64,000 nucleotides of DNA from Clostridia bacterium (GCA_017624735.1 JAGAMK010000069.1:19765-83764), one strand, 5' to 3'. Numbered from the stretch's first letter, positions 35,032 through 44,274 are shown. Notes: generated by a model from the sequence alone, not told the origin. Numbers and translations are program-made.

Positions 35032-35415
35032 ATGAAAATTGCAGTAACTTATGAAAATGAACAAGTATTTCAGCATTTCGGACATACAGAGCAGTTCAAA
35101 ATTTATGAAGTGCAGAACGATGAAATTGTAAGTATGAAAATTGTGAACACAAATGGTAGCGGTCACGGTGCATTGTCCGGTTTTTTAAAGGATAACGGAG
35201 TTGATGTGCTTATCTGTGGCGGTATCGGTGGCGGTGCACAGAACGCACTTAAAGAAGCGGGTATCAAATGGTATGGCGGAGTAAAAGGGGATTGCAATAG
35301 TGCAGTTATCTCATTCCTTGTTGGAAAACTCGACTATAACCCTGATGCAAAATGTGACCACCACGACCACGAACACGGCGAAGGACATACTTGCGGTGAA
35401 CACGGCTGTAAATAA
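35032..35415 (+). CDS. NifX/NifB-type dinitrogenase cofactor-binding family protein with metal-binding tail
   Basis: A 127-residue protein. Residues 1 to about 105 are a NifX-like domain (MKIAVTYENEQVFQHFGHTEQFKIYEV, GVDVLICGGIGGGAQNAL, GVKGDCNSAVISFL), a fold that binds iron-molybdenum or related clusters. The last 20 residues hold seven His and three Cys (CDHHDHEHGEGHTCGEHGCK), clearly a metal-binding tail. No nif genes are nearby, so a role in nitrogen fixation is unlikely; stand-alone members are common in anaerobes and their role is not settled. AAAGGAG precedes the ATG. Confidence 0.85.
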   Translation: MKIAVTYENEQVFQHFGHTEQFKIYEVQNDEIVSMKIVNTNGSGHGALSGFLKDNGVDVLICGGIGGGAQNALKEAGIKWYGGVKGDCNSAVISFLVGKLDYNPDAKCDHHDHEHGEGHTCGEHGCK

Positions 35416-35575
35416 GTGTAAAATGCAAAACGCAAAGTGCAAGGTGCAATTGCGTAGTGGCAGACTTACACGCTTGCCCTTTGCCAATCTGAACGAAGTG
35501 AAGAATCTCTACATTGCCTCTCTCTGACGAGGGAGGTGGCACCTTCAGGTGACGGAGGGAGAGATAAGCAAAACA
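35416..35575. repeat. Intergenic repeat mosaic after the NifX-like gene
   Basis: Contains short TGCAAAA/TGCAAGG direct repeats (35421-35450), the AATCTGAACG...GAAGAATCTC motif (35486-35509, 20 of 24 bases shared with 34943-34966) and a G+C-richer CTCTCTCTGACGAGGGAGG...GGAGGGAGAG palindromic block (35519-35564). Cassettes of this kind recur between genes of gut Clostridia (from memory). No gene seen. Confidence 0.6.
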
Positions 35576-35611
35576 TATAAACTAATTTTTTCAATATGCT
35601 TTTACACAAAG

Positions 35612-35639
35612 AAAAAACGGACATCATCTGATGTCCGTT
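35612..35639 (-). terminator. Intrinsic terminator of rpmB
   Basis: AACGGACAT and ATGTCCGTT around CATCTG; on the minus strand it ends in TTTTTT, 24 bases past the rpmB stop. Confidence 0.85.
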
Positions 35640-35662
35640 AATTTTCGTTAATTAGCTTTGAA

Positions 35663-35851
35663 TTAAACTGCTCTTTCAACCTTACCTGAGCGAAGGCAAC
35701 GAGTGCAAGCATAAACTCTCTTAGGAGAGCCGTTTACAACTGCCTTAACTCTCTTAACGTTTGGCTTCCATGTTCTGTTTGAACGTCTGTGTGAGTGAGA
35801 AACCTTAATACCGAAAGCTACGTCTTTACCACAATATTCGCATTTTGCCAT
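35663..35851 (-). CDS. rpmB: 50S ribosomal protein L28
   Basis: A 62-residue ribosomal protein. It begins MAKCEYCGKDVAFGIKVSHS and has SNRTWKPNVKRV and YACTRCLRSGKVERA. Two CxxC pairs (CEYC and CTRC) make this the zinc-binding form. AGGAGG is nine bases before the ATG. It is a single gene, divergent from recA, with its own promoter and terminator. Confidence 0.97.
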   Translation of the reverse strand: MAKCEYCGKDVAFGIKVSHSHRRSNRTWKPNVKRVKAVVNGSPKRVYACTRCLRSGKVERAV

Positions 35852-35906
35852 TTTAAAGGCACCTCCTTGTATACGGGGATAAAATTATCAAATTACAACG
35901 AGAGAT

Positions 35907-35935
35907 ATTGTAACAGAAAGTTTTGCAATTTGCAA
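35907..35935 (-). promoter_or_regulatory. Promoter of rpmB
   Basis: Minus-strand TTGCAA, 17-base spacer, TACAAT. Confidence 0.65.
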
Positions 35936-35977
35936 GACCTTTTTGAAAAATATTTTAAATAAATTACAGAAAAATAC

Positions 35978-36006
35978 TTGCATTTTAAAAAGAAATAATA
36001 TATAAT
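35978..36006 (+). promoter_or_regulatory. Promoter of recA
   Basis: TTGCAT, 17-base spacer, TATAAT, 40 bases before the recA start. Confidence 0.78.
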
Positions 36007-36015
36007 ACATTCAAA

Positions 36016-36029
36016 CGAACATTTGTGCG
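36016..36029. promoter_or_regulatory. Candidate LexA (SOS) box of recA
   Basis: CGAAC-ATTT-GTGCG matches the Gram-positive SOS box CGAAC-N4-GTTCG at nine of ten half-site bases and lies at the expected transcription start of recA. Confidence 0.65.
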
Positions 36030-36046
36030 ATAGCGAGGTAATAAAA

Positions 36047-37150
36047 ATGGCTGATAAAAAGAAAGCACTTGAAACTGCATTATTGCAAATAGAAAAGAAT
36101 TACGGTAAAGGCGCTGTTATGCGTTTGGGCGAAAATAGTTCACTTAATGTTGAGGCTATCTCAACAGGTTCAATTTCTCTCGACCATGCAACAGGTATCG
36201 GTGGACTTCCACGTGGCAGAATTGTTGAGATTTACGGACCTGAATCTTCAGGTAAAACAACTCTTGCTTTGCAGGTAGTTGCCGAAGCACAGAAGATGGG
36301 TGGCGAGGCTGCTTTTATCGATGCCGAACACGCTCTTGACCCTGAATATGCACAAAATTTAGGTGTTGATGTTAATTCACTCCTTGTTTCTCAACCTGAC
36401 AATGGTGAACAGGCTCTTGAAATTGCCGAGGCACTCGCTCGTTCAGGTGCTCTTGATGTTATTATCGTTGACTCTGTTGCAGCCCTTGTTCCACGTGCAG
36501 AAATTGAGGGTGATATGGGTGACAGCCACGTTGGTCTTCATGCTCGTCTTATGTCACAAGCTCTCCGTAAGCTCACAGGTGTAATTAATAAATCAAACAC
36601 AGTTGTAATCTTTATAAACCAGCTTCGTGAAAAGGTTGGTGTTGTTTATGGTAATCCTGAGGTCACAACAGGTGGTCGTGCTCTCAAATTCTATACAACA
36701 ATGCGTATTGATGTTCGTCGTGTTGAACAGCTTAAAGGTCAGGGCAACGAGTTTATCGGTTCACGTACCCGTGCAAAGATTGTTAAAAATAAAGTTGCTC
36801 CTCCATTCAAAGAGGCTGAATTTGATATTATGTATGGCGAAGGTATTTCAAAAATCGGTGAAATCGTTGACCTTGGTGTTAAATTTGACATTCTTAAAAA
36901 GAGTGGTGCTTGGTTCTATTATGGTGAACAGCGTCTTGGACAGGGTAGGGAAAATGTAAAACTTCTCTTCAAACAGGATGAAGTTCTTGCAAACGATATT
37001 GAAAAGCAAATTCGTGAAAAAATGCAGGAACTTACAAGTGCAAAGAAAACAACATCCGCACCAATTGAACAACCCGAAATTGTAAAGGTTCCGACAACAA
37101 GAGCAGCCGCACGTGCTACACTCGATATTGCTGTGGATGATGACGAATAA
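36047..37150 (+). CDS. recA: Recombinase RecA
   Basis: A 367-residue recombinase. Walker [14 protein letters not shown] near residue 66, the [36 protein letters not shown] segments in sequence, and the loop [28 protein letters not shown] are fully conserved. It catalyses strand exchange and activates LexA cleavage. ATG 36047 follows GCGAGGT by seven bases; the frame also opens eight codons earlier, inside the leader. The stop overlaps the recX start, giving recA-recX coupling. Confidence 0.98.
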   Translation: MADKKKALETALLQIEKNYGKGAVMRLGENSSLNVEAISTGSISLDHATGIGGLPRGRIVEIYGPESSGKTTLALQVVAEAQKMGGEAAFIDAEHALDPEYAQNLGVDVNSLLVSQPDNGEQALEIAEALARSGALDVIIVDSVAALVPRAEIEGDMGDSHVGLHARLMSQALRKLTGVINKSNTVVIFINQLREKVGVVYGNPEVTTGGRALKFYTTMRIDVRRVEQLKGQGNEFIGSRTRAKIVKNKVAPPFKEAEFDIMYGEGISKIGEIVDLGVKFDILKKSGAWFYYGEQRLGQGRENVKLLFKQDEVLANDIEKQIREKMQELTSAKKTTSAPIEQPEIVKVPTTRAAARATLDIAVDDDE

Positions 37151-37776
37151 TGAAATTGACCGTTAAAGAGGGTAAAGCCAACAAGATACATATCTATGTT
37201 GACGAAGAATACCGTGCCACTGTTGACAGTGATTATTGGTATTCTGAAAAGTACAGAAATTATAAAGAAATAAATGAAGAAGAACTGACCGAGTTGCTTG
37301 ACGCGGTCAGTTTTCGTCGTGCTTATAACAAAGGACTTGATTTGCTTTCGCGCAGACCATACGGTACAAAAGAACTTATAAAGAAATTATGTGAAAAAGG
37401 TCACGAAAAAGAATCTGCTGAAAAGGCTTCTGACCGTCTTTTAGAATTAGGTCTTTTAAGTGATGAAGAGTTTGCAAGATTGTTAGCAAATGAACTTTAT
37501 GAACGAAAAGGTTATGGTATAAAACGAATTAAACAAGAGCTTGTTTTCCGTGGTATTGACCGTGAAATTGCAGAAAATGCAATTGAAACTCTTGACATTG
37601 ACACTCAATCCCGTATTATATTAGTAATTAAGAAAAAATATCTAAATAAAATAGATGATGAAAAAGGCAGAAAAAGAGCGATAGACGGACTTATGCGTCT
37701 TGGTTATTCCTATTCTGACATAAAAAATGCCTTAAATTCCATTTCGAAATTCTGTGAGGAAGAAAACTATGACTAA
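37150..37776 (+). CDS. recX: Regulatory protein RecX
   Basis: A 208-residue, helix-rich RecX protein that limits RecA filaments. RRAYNKGLDLLSRRPYGTKELIKKL, GLLSDEEFARLLANELYERKGYGIKRIKQELVFRG and the later RRAIDGLMRLGYSYSDIKNAL repeats are the three-helix motifs of the family. Its ATG lies in the recA stop (TAATG) and its end overlaps rimO by eight bases. Confidence 0.92.
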   Translation: MKLTVKEGKANKIHIYVDEEYRATVDSDYWYSEKYRNYKEINEEELTELLDAVSFRRAYNKGLDLLSRRPYGTKELIKKLCEKGHEKESAEKASDRLLELGLLSDEEFARLLANELYERKGYGIKRIKQELVFRGIDREIAENAIETLDIDTQSRIILVIKKKYLNKIDDEKGRKRAIDGLMRLGYSYSDIKNALNSISKFCEEENYD

Positions 37777-39094
37777 AAAAATTGGTATGATATCATTAGG
37801 TTGTCCTAAAAATCAGGTTGATGCTGAAATAATGCTTTCAAAACTTCAAAATGGTGGTTTTGAAATTGTAAACGACCCAATGGAAGCAGATGTTGTAATC
37901 GTTAATACCTGTGGGTTTATTGAGGATGCAAAGAGAGAGTCCATTGAAAACATCCTTGATATGATTTCATATAAAGAGGATTGTGAAAATCTCAAAGTTT
38001 TGGTTACTGGTTGCCTTGCAGAGAGATACCAGTCCGAAATATTTAAGGAAATTCCCGAAACTGATGCTGTTATCGGCATTGGTGCAAATGAAGATATTTG
38101 CGAAATCTGTAATAGAATAATTGATGGCGAAAAAGTTGAATCATTCCCACCTAAAACTGACCTTAAAATTGAAGGTGACAGAATTTTGACTACACCACCA
38201 TATTCTGCATATATTAAAATTGCTGAGGGTTGCTCAAATCATTGTACTTACTGTGCGATTCCATCCATTCGTGGTGAATTCAGAAGCCGTTCGAGTGAAA
38301 GTATTTTAGCAGAGGCACAGAAACTTGCAAGTGAAGGTGTTAAGGAGTTAATTGTTGTTGCACAGGATACAACTCGTTATGGCGAAGATTTGTATGGTAA
38401 AAATGCCCTTGTGCCATTACTTAAAGCTTTGTCAAATGTTGACGGAATTGAATGGATTAGACTGTTATATCTCTATCCTGAAAGAATTGATGATGCACTT
38501 ATTGACGAAATTGCAAATAATGAAAAAATCGTAAAATATATGGACATTCCTTTACAGCATTGTAGCAAAAATGTGCTTAAAAGAATGAATCGTCACGGAG
38601 ACAGAGAAAGCCTTACAGCACTTCTCAACAAAATCCGTGAAAAAGTTGAGGGAATTACCATCCGTACAACATTTATTGCAGGTTTCCCGGGAGAGACCGA
38701 AGAAGAATTCAATGAACTTTGCGAATTTATAGAGGAAATGCGATTTGAAAGAATGGGCTGTTTTGCATATTCAGAGGAAGAGGGGACTCCTGCTGCAAAA
38801 CTTGACGGTATGATGGATGTTGAAATCCGTTCAGAGAGAGCTGATATTATCAATGAGCGTCAAAATGTAATTCTTGATGAAATTAACGATGCACTTATCG
38901 GCAAAACATTACAGACAATCGTTGAGGGTTATGATTCATATACTGATTCATACTTTGGCAGAACATATATGGATGCACCCGAAATTGACACACAAATTTA
39001 CTTTACTTGTGGATTTGAACTTTTTGAAGGGGATATTATTGAGGTTGAGGTAATTAACGTCGTGGATGGAGAATTGACTGGAGAAGTTGTATGA
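37769..39094 (+). CDS. rimO: Ribosomal protein S12 methylthiotransferase RimO
   Basis: A 441-residue radical-SAM enzyme that methylthiolates an Asp of S12. The N-terminal UPF0004 domain has GCPKNQVDAE, NTCGFIEDAK and VTGCLAERY with three cluster Cys. The radical-SAM core has CSNHCTYCAIPSIRG near residue 154, and a TRAM-type domain ends the protein. ATG 37769 has GAGGAAG upstream; the ATG five codons earlier is not used because it precedes the ribosome site. It overlaps recX by eight and pgsA by four bases, so the four genes form one operon. Confidence 0.95.
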   Translation: MTKKIGMISLGCPKNQVDAEIMLSKLQNGGFEIVNDPMEADVVIVNTCGFIEDAKRESIENILDMISYKEDCENLKVLVTGCLAERYQSEIFKEIPETDAVIGIGANEDICEICNRIIDGEKVESFPPKTDLKIEGDRILTTPPYSAYIKIAEGCSNHCTYCAIPSIRGEFRSRSSESILAEAQKLASEGVKELIVVAQDTTRYGEDLYGKNALVPLLKALSNVDGIEWIRLLYLYPERIDDALIDEIANNEKIVKYMDIPLQHCSKNVLKRMNRHGDRESLTALLNKIREKVEGITIRTTFIAGFPGETEEEFNELCEFIEEMRFERMGCFAYSEEEGTPAAKLDGMMDVEIRSERADIINERQNVILDEINDALIGKTLQTIVEGYDSYTDSYFGRTYMDAPEIDTQIYFTCGFELFEGDIIEVEVINVVDGELTGEVV

Positions 39095-39681
39095 AATTAA
39101 ACCTTCCAAATATCCTTACAATATCAAGAATTATAATTACTCCGTTCTTTCTTGTAACAATTTTAATGGAGTTATTACCACATAGATTTTTAATAGCTTG
39201 TATTATTTTTTCAGTTGGCTCGATTACTGATGCTGTTGATGGTCATCTTGCAAGAAAAAATAATCAGATAACAAATTTTGGTAAGTTTTTAGACCCGATT
39301 GCAGATAAAATTTTGACTACATCAGCACTTTTGGCTTTTATGTCAATGGGTCTTTGCAATATCTGGATTGTAATGCTTGTTTTGACACGTGAATTTGCAA
39401 TTGCATCTGTAAGAATGATTGCTGCATCAAATGGTGTTGTTATTCCAGCAAATGTGTGGGGAAAAATTAAAACAGTTAGTCAAATGGTGTTTACAATTCT
39501 TATTATGCTTTTGGGCGAAGCATATTACATTGTTGAAACAACAGATACAGAGTTGTTTAGTAAATTACCTGATTTGTCGCTTGTTTCAAATGGCTTGTTA
39601 TGGGTAACTGCAATTTTCACCGTGCTTTCAGGTGCGGTATATTTAGTTGACAGCAGAAAAATAATAGATTTCACAAAATAA
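39091..39681 (+). CDS. pgsA: CDP-diacylglycerol-glycerol-3-phosphate 3-phosphatidyltransferase
   Basis: A 196-residue membrane enzyme of phospholipid synthesis that makes phosphatidylglycerol phosphate. The CDP-alcohol phosphotransferase motif DxxDGxxARxxxxxxxxGxxxDxxxD is complete in DAVDGHLARKNN with the following NFGKFLDPIAD (residues about 47-71). Five or six helices. It begins inside the rimO stop (ATGA) and ends the recA-recX-rimO-pgsA unit. Confidence 0.94.
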   Translation: MKLNLPNILTISRIIITPFFLVTILMELLPHRFLIACIIFSVGSITDAVDGHLARKNNQITNFGKFLDPIADKILTTSALLAFMSMGLCNIWIVMLVLTREFAIASVRMIAASNGVVIPANVWGKIKTVSQMVFTILIMLLGEAYYIVETTDTELFSKLPDLSLVSNGLLWVTAIFTVLSGAVYLVDSRKIIDFTK

Positions 39682-39710
39682 TTGCAAATTGTGAAATTAT
39701 GTGGTATAAT
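39682..39710 (+). promoter_or_regulatory. Promoter of the T-box-cysE-cysS unit
   Basis: TTGCAA, 17-base spacer, TATAAT, beginning right after the pgsA stop codon. Confidence 0.75.
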
Positions 39711-39716
39711 GTCATA

Positions 39717-39945
39717 TAATATGAATAAAGACTGTGACCGAAAAGAGTAACAGATGTATTTTTTATCAGAGATTATGGGTCGTCGGCTGAAAGCCCGTAT
39801 TAAAAAGAGTTTGTGAAGTGCATTCGTGAGTTGATGTGGGGAAATACACATCCGTATGGCTACGTTAAAGGCTATCGAGTTATAAATCGAAGTGGAACCG
39901 CGATTATTCGCCTTCGTTTGCATTGGCAAATGAGGGCGATTTTTT
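39717..39945 (+). ncRNA. Cysteine T-box leader
   Basis: The T-box sequence AGTGGAACCGCG stands at 39891-39902, just before a terminator stem (TCGCCTTCGTTTGC with GCAAATGAGGGCGA) and TTTTTT at 39940-39945. In stem I, TGC at 39819-39821 lies in a GAAG-TGC-A context that fits the specifier loop; it is a cysteine codon and the genes behind it are cysE and cysS. Uncharged tRNA-Cys should stabilise the antiterminator and switch the genes on. Confidence 0.92.
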
Positions 39946-39961
39946 ATTTTTAAATCGCGTT

Positions 39962-39982
39962 GTGGCAGGCTTCCATGCCTGC
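39962..39982. repeat. 21-bp palindromic repeat, copy 2
   Basis: Identical to 34915-34935. It sits in the mRNA leader between the T-box terminator and the cysE ribosome site. Confidence 0.8.
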
Positions 39983-40016
39983 ATTATTTCCAACACCATA
40001 TTTTGGAGGAATATAT

Positions 40017-40661
40017 TTGTTCAAAAGACTAATTGAAGATATTCAGACAGTAAAAGAACGTGACCCTGCAGCATCAAGTATTCTTGAAATATTGTTTTTA
40101 TATCCGGGTTTGAAAGCAATCAGAATTCATAGAGTTGCAAATTGGTTTTTCCGTCACAAGATGAAATTTATTGCACGTGCAATTTCGCAATATGCAGTAA
40201 AGAAAACAAACATAGAAATTCATCCCGGCGCTACAATCGGCAGAAGATTTTTTATCGACCACGGTACAGGCGTTGTAATCGGCGAAACTGCTGAAATTGG
40301 TGATGATGTAACAATTTATCAAGGTGTAACACTTGGTGGTACTGGTAAGGATACTGGCAAACGTCACCCAACAATCGGTAATGGTGTTATGATTGGTTCG
40401 GGTGCAAAGGTTTTAGGACCGTTTAAGGTTGGTGACAATTCAAATATTGCGTCAGGTGCTGTGGTACTTGACGAAATCCCACCAAATTCAACTGCAGTCG
40501 GTGTTCCTGCAAGGGTTATTAAAAGAAACGGCAAACGAGTTGATAATCTTGACCAGGTTCACATTCCTGACCCTGTTTCACAGGAATTCTGCAGGTTGAA
40601 TGCGAAAATTGATAGGTTAGAAAAAGAATTAGCAAAATATAAAGAAGAGAAAGGTGAGTAA
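40017..40661 (+). CDS. cysE: Serine O-acetyltransferase
   Basis: A 214-residue left-handed beta-helix acetyltransferase that makes O-acetylserine for cysteine synthesis. FKRLIEDIQTVKERDPAASSILE opens it. The hexapeptide region GATIGRRFFIDHGTGVVIGETAEIGDDV and YQGVTLGGTGKDTGKRHPTIG hold the catalytic His-Asp. The start is TTG 40017, six bases after GGAGGA; the longer frame from 39960 would translate the palindromic repeat and is rejected. It is controlled by the cysteine T-box and precedes cysS by one base. Confidence 0.94.
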   Translation: MFKRLIEDIQTVKERDPAASSILEILFLYPGLKAIRIHRVANWFFRHKMKFIARAISQYAVKKTNIEIHPGATIGRRFFIDHGTGVVIGETAEIGDDVTIYQGVTLGGTGKDTGKRHPTIGNGVMIGSGAKVLGPFKVGDNSNIASGAVVLDEIPPNSTAVGVPARVIKRNGKRVDNLDQVHIPDPVSQEFCRLNAKIDRLEKELAKYKEEKGE

Positions 40662-40662
40662 T

Positions 40663-42063
40663 ATGAAAATTTTTAACACTCTCACAAGACGAAAAGAAGA
40701 ACTTAAAACTCTTGTTCCAAACGAATTGAAGGTATATGCGTGTGGACCAACAGTTTATAACTTTATCCATATCGGTAATGCTCGTCCTCTCTGCGTGTTT
40801 GATACATTCAGGAGATATATGGAATATCGTGGATACAAAGTTAATTTTGTTCAGAACTTCACAGATATTGACGACAAAATTATCCGTCGTGCAAATGAAG
40901 AGGGGACAGACTATAAAACTGTTTCTGAAAAGTATATTGAAGAATTCTGGACAGATGCAAAGGGTATGAATGTGCGTGAAGCTACTGTGCACCCAAAGGC
41001 AACAGAAAATATTGATGAAATTATTAACATCGTAAGCACGCTTATTGAAAAAGGGTATGCTTATGCAGTAGATAACGGTGACGTTTATTTCAGTCCAAAA
41101 AAGTTCAGTGAATATGGTAAACTTTCACATCAGCCTCTTGAAGACCTTGAAGCAGGTGCAAGAATTAGTGTTGAAGAAGTAAAGCGTGAGCCAATGGACT
41201 TTGCTCTTTGGAAGAGTGCAAAGCCTGGTGAACCATATTGGGAGTCACCTTGGGGACATGGCAGACCAGGATGGCATATTGAATGTTCAGCAATGGTAAG
41301 AAGATACTTAGGTGAAACAATTGACATCCATTGTGGTGGTCAGGACCTTGTTTTTCCACACCATGAAAACGAAATCGCACAGAGTGAATGCTGTAACGGT
41401 GTTCCATTTGCAAATTATTGGATGCACAACGGATTCATCAGCGTTGATAACGTTAAAATGTCAAAGTCCCTCGGCAACTTTTTTACAGTACGTGATGTTG
41501 CTAATGAATATGGTTATGAGCCAATCCGTTATTTCCTTATTTCTTCTCATTACAGAAGCCCAATCAATTATAGTGTAGATATCATTGAACAGTGCAAAGC
41601 TTCTCTTGTTCGTCTTTACAACTGCCGTGAAAGTCTTGATTTCGCATTGAAGAATGCTGTTGATACTATCCCAGAAAATGCAGATTCAATTAAAGCAACT
41701 CTTGATGGACGTCGTGACCAGTTCATTAAGGTTATGGATGATGACCTTAATACTGCAGATGCTATTTCAGCAGTTTTTGAACTTGTTAAAGATATAAACA
41801 CAAGTGTTATCACAGATGCACCTTCAAAAGAATTTGTTGAATATGCAACAAAACTCTTTGATGAGCTTACAGGTGTTCTTGGTCTTGTCTATAACAGAAA
41901 GACAGAAAATCTTGATGATGAAATTGAAAAGCTTATCGAGGCTCGTACACAGGCTCGTAAGGACAGAAACTGGGCAGAGGCTGACAGAATCCGTGATGAA
42001 CTCAAAGCACAGGGTATCGTTCTTGAAGATACACCACAGGGTGTAAAGTGGCACAGAGTGTAA
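40663..42063 (+). CDS. cysS: Cysteinyl-tRNA synthetase
   Basis: A 466-residue class I synthetase. [18 protein letters not shown] holds the zinc Cys and the HIGN (HIGH-type) motif; HENEIAQSE and the KMSKS motif [13 protein letters not shown] follow near residue 265. [10 protein letters not shown] is the Cys-site region. AGGTGAG lies four bases before ATG 40663. It is transcribed with cysE under the T-box, so both cysteine supply and charging respond to tRNA-Cys. Confidence 0.97.
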   Translation: MKIFNTLTRRKEELKTLVPNELKVYACGPTVYNFIHIGNARPLCVFDTFRRYMEYRGYKVNFVQNFTDIDDKIIRRANEEGTDYKTVSEKYIEEFWTDAKGMNVREATVHPKATENIDEIINIVSTLIEKGYAYAVDNGDVYFSPKKFSEYGKLSHQPLEDLEAGARISVEEVKREPMDFALWKSAKPGEPYWESPWGHGRPGWHIECSAMVRRYLGETIDIHCGGQDLVFPHHENEIAQSECCNGVPFANYWMHNGFISVDNVKMSKSLGNFFTVRDVANEYGYEPIRYFLISSHYRSPINYSVDIIEQCKASLVRLYNCRESLDFALKNAVDTIPENADSIKATLDGRRDQFIKVMDDDLNTADAISAVFELVKDINTSVITDAPSKEFVEYATKLFDELTGVLGLVYNRKTENLDDEIEKLIEARTQARKDRNWAEADRIRDELKAQGIVLEDTPQGVKWHRV

Positions 42064-42543
42064 TCAGACTCGTTCACAGAACAAAGTAATACTGTAATTG
42101 TTACAAACAACAGAATATTTATATTTACCGACAGTAATTATCCAGTTGCTGTCGGTCTTTTTTATGTTATTTACATTGATTCCGCATTGTTCAAATATCT
42201 CACTTTGTTTCGTGTAATCTGAATTTGTGATAATGGATGATATACGACAAAATTGATTAATGTATTCTTGAATATCATTGTCGTCGGTTATAAGCAAACC
42301 GGTTCCTGTAATCAAGTTTTCACTATTTAAAATCAATACAATCATGGAATTCCCTTGCTCGTAGAATAAACAGTTTTCTTCTCGTTGGTTTTTACCTAAT
42401 AAAAAATCTGATGTACTGTATTCCATGTTGTAGTTTTTATTGATTCTGTCAACAAATTGTTCCAAACCAAATTTTTCTTCTTTTGAACAACCATTGAAGA
42501 ATATAATTATAAAAACAGTAAAAAAAGCCAATAATTTTTTCAT
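42064..42543 (-). CDS. Small lipoprotein of unknown function
   Basis: A 159-residue lipoprotein with signal peptide and lipobox FFNGC (Cys18-19). The mature part is acidic with LIVLNSENLITGTGLLIT-like beta strands and CGINVNNIKKTDSNWIITVGKYKYSV. Clostridial DUF4358-type lipoproteins resemble it in design, but I cannot assign it firmly. ATG 42543 has GGTGG upstream. Its stop directly abuts the cysS stop, and the cysS terminator hairpin is encoded antisense inside it (42127-42163). Confidence 0.72.
   Translation of the reverse strand: MKKLLAFFTVFIIIFFNGCSKEEKFGLEQFVDRINKNYNMEYSTSDFLLGKNQREENCLFYEQGNSMIVLILNSENLITGTGLLITDDNDIQEYINQFCRISSIITNSDYTKQSEIFEQCGINVNNIKKTDSNWIITVGKYKYSVVCNNYSITLFCERV
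42127..42163 (+). terminator. Probable cysE-cysS terminator inside the opposing lipoprotein gene
   Basis: ACCGACAG (42127-42134) pairs with CTGTCGGT (42149-42156) and is followed by CTTTTTTT. It is on the plus strand, 64 bases past the cysS stop, within the coding region of the convergent gene. Confidence 0.75.
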
Positions 42544-42687
42544 ATAAGCCACCTTAAAATTTAATAATTATATATTTATATGAAAAAAGTTCCAAATTTA
42601 CAATTTGTTTACAAAATAAATATTGGAAAAATTTAAATTATGTAGTACAATAAAATGAAAATATATTTTTAAAGGATAGTGATTTCC

Positions 42688-44259
42688 TTGTTAAAGAACT
42701 TCAAGAAAAAGAGTCTTAAAGCAAAAATTGGTATTATTGCCGGAGCATTGGCAATTCTTCTCTTGTTGGTTTATGTTCTTTATTCTAATTTTAAACCTGA
42801 ACCACCAGTTGAATATGATGTTGCAAAGGTGACTTATGGCACGATTACAGATTATCTTGATGTTAATGGTACTGTTGAATCAGGTCAGACTGAAAACTTC
42901 CTCGCAATACAAGGTGTTGTTGTTGAAGAGGTATTCGTTGATGTTGGCGATTCTGTGAAAAAAGGCGATAAAATTGCAACATTCAATGTTTCAGCGGCAA
43001 CAGAGTATCTTAATAAGGCAAAAGCTGAATACGATAAAGCATTAAAAGAGTACAATGATACCATTTCATCTTCTGAAACTAATGCTAATAGAAAGAATGA
43101 AATTAAAGCAGAAATTGAAAAACTCTCAAAACAGATTTCTGATAAAGAAAAAGAGATTGCTGAGCTTACAGCACAGATAGAAGGTGCTACTACCGGCGAA
43201 ACTGCACCAATTCCTGATGACCAGATTGATATGATAGCTATGCAGATGCTCTCTAATGGTGCTTCTTTAAAACAAGTAATCGCATTCAAAAATGCAGCGT
43301 CACAGGTTGAACTTCCTGTTATGGATGAGGCAACTGAAAGCAAACAAAAAGAGCTTATGCAGAAGAATTTGGAGTTAGCACAACTCAATTCACAGATTTC
43401 AGCACTTTATGCAGAAGATGTTACTACTATGGCAACAGATTCTTCAGTTACTGATGCTTTGAAAGCAATGAAAGATGCAAAAAAAGCTGAATATGAGAAA
43501 ATTAAAACAGCATATGACACTATGAAAAATGGTTGGTATGCTCAAAATGATGGTGTTGTAACTACAGTTAATATTAAAGCAGGTGAAAGCTTTGTTCCTG
43601 TTAAAGAAAGTTCAGGCTCTGCTTTTGATATCACATCTTTACTTGGTGGTAGTGTAGATGCTAACACAGCAAATATCATTTCTAGTCTTCTTAATGGTTC
43701 ATCAACACCTATGGGTGCAGGTGTAATTGTTGAAAGCTATGATAATATGATTGTTTCTGTTACTGTTGGTAAGTCAGACCTCCTCAAAGTGAAAAAAGGA
43801 ATGAAAGCAGAAATTACAAGCCTTAATTCAAAATATGAAGGTGAAGTAATCTATGTTGGTGCGAAGGCTGCTGATTCTTCAGGTGGACTTGATTTAGGTT
43901 CAATCACATCTCTCATGGGTGGTTCTGCAGGTGCATCAGGTGCAGTTGTGAAAATTAAAATTAACAACCCTGATTCAAAGATTGTTGTAGGTTTTGATGT
44001 TGATATTAAGATTATTCTTGGAACATTGGAAAATGTGTTAACGGTTCCTGTTGAATCTGTAATTTACAACAGTGGTGTTTATTCTGTATTTGTTTACAAT
44101 GAAGAAGAGGGGACAGCAAGTAAACGAAAGATTACAAAAGGTTTACTTGACGATGCAAATTATGAAGTTATCCTTGGACTTACTGAGGGTGAAATTGTTG
44201 TAAAGAGTCCTGACCCAAATATGGAAGACGGTACAGCTATTAAAGGAAAAAACACATAA
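42688..44259 (+). CDS. HlyD/MacA-like membrane fusion (adaptor) protein
   Basis: A 523-residue protein with one N-terminal helix (about residues 15-35). YLDVNGTVESGQTENF and VEEVFVDVGDSVKKGDKIATF form the lipoyl half. A long coiled coil (about 105-290, YLNKAKAEYDKALKEYND onward) follows, then GVVTTVNIKAGESF for the second lipoyl half and a beta-barrel domain. This is the MacA/HlyD type that joins an exporter. The start is TTG 42688; GTG 42679 is only two bases from AAGGA. The MacB-like permease follows, but no ATPase. Confidence 0.85.
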   Translation: MLKNFKKKSLKAKIGIIAGALAILLLLVYVLYSNFKPEPPVEYDVAKVTYGTITDYLDVNGTVESGQTENFLAIQGVVVEEVFVDVGDSVKKGDKIATFNVSAATEYLNKAKAEYDKALKEYNDTISSSETNANRKNEIKAEIEKLSKQISDKEKEIAELTAQIEGATTGETAPIPDDQIDMIAMQMLSNGASLKQVIAFKNAASQVELPVMDEATESKQKELMQKNLELAQLNSQISALYAEDVTTMATDSSVTDALKAMKDAKKAEYEKIKTAYDTMKNGWYAQNDGVVTTVNIKAGESFVPVKESSGSAFDITSLLGGSVDANTANIISSLLNGSSTPMGAGVIVESYDNMIVSVTVGKSDLLKVKKGMKAEITSLNSKYEGEVIYVGAKAADSSGGLDLGSITSLMGGSAGASGAVVKIKINNPDSKIVVGFDVDIKIILGTLENVLTVPVESVIYNSGVYSVFVYNEEEGTASKRKITKGLLDDANYEVILGLTEGEIVVKSPDPNMEDGTAIKGKNT

Positions 44260-44274
44260 AAAGAGGTGTAAATA

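Noticed and set aside
39960-40016. Longer cysE with an N-terminal extension of 19 residues
   Set aside because: The extension translates the palindromic repeat. A TTG with GGAGGA six bases upstream gives the normal CysE N-terminus.
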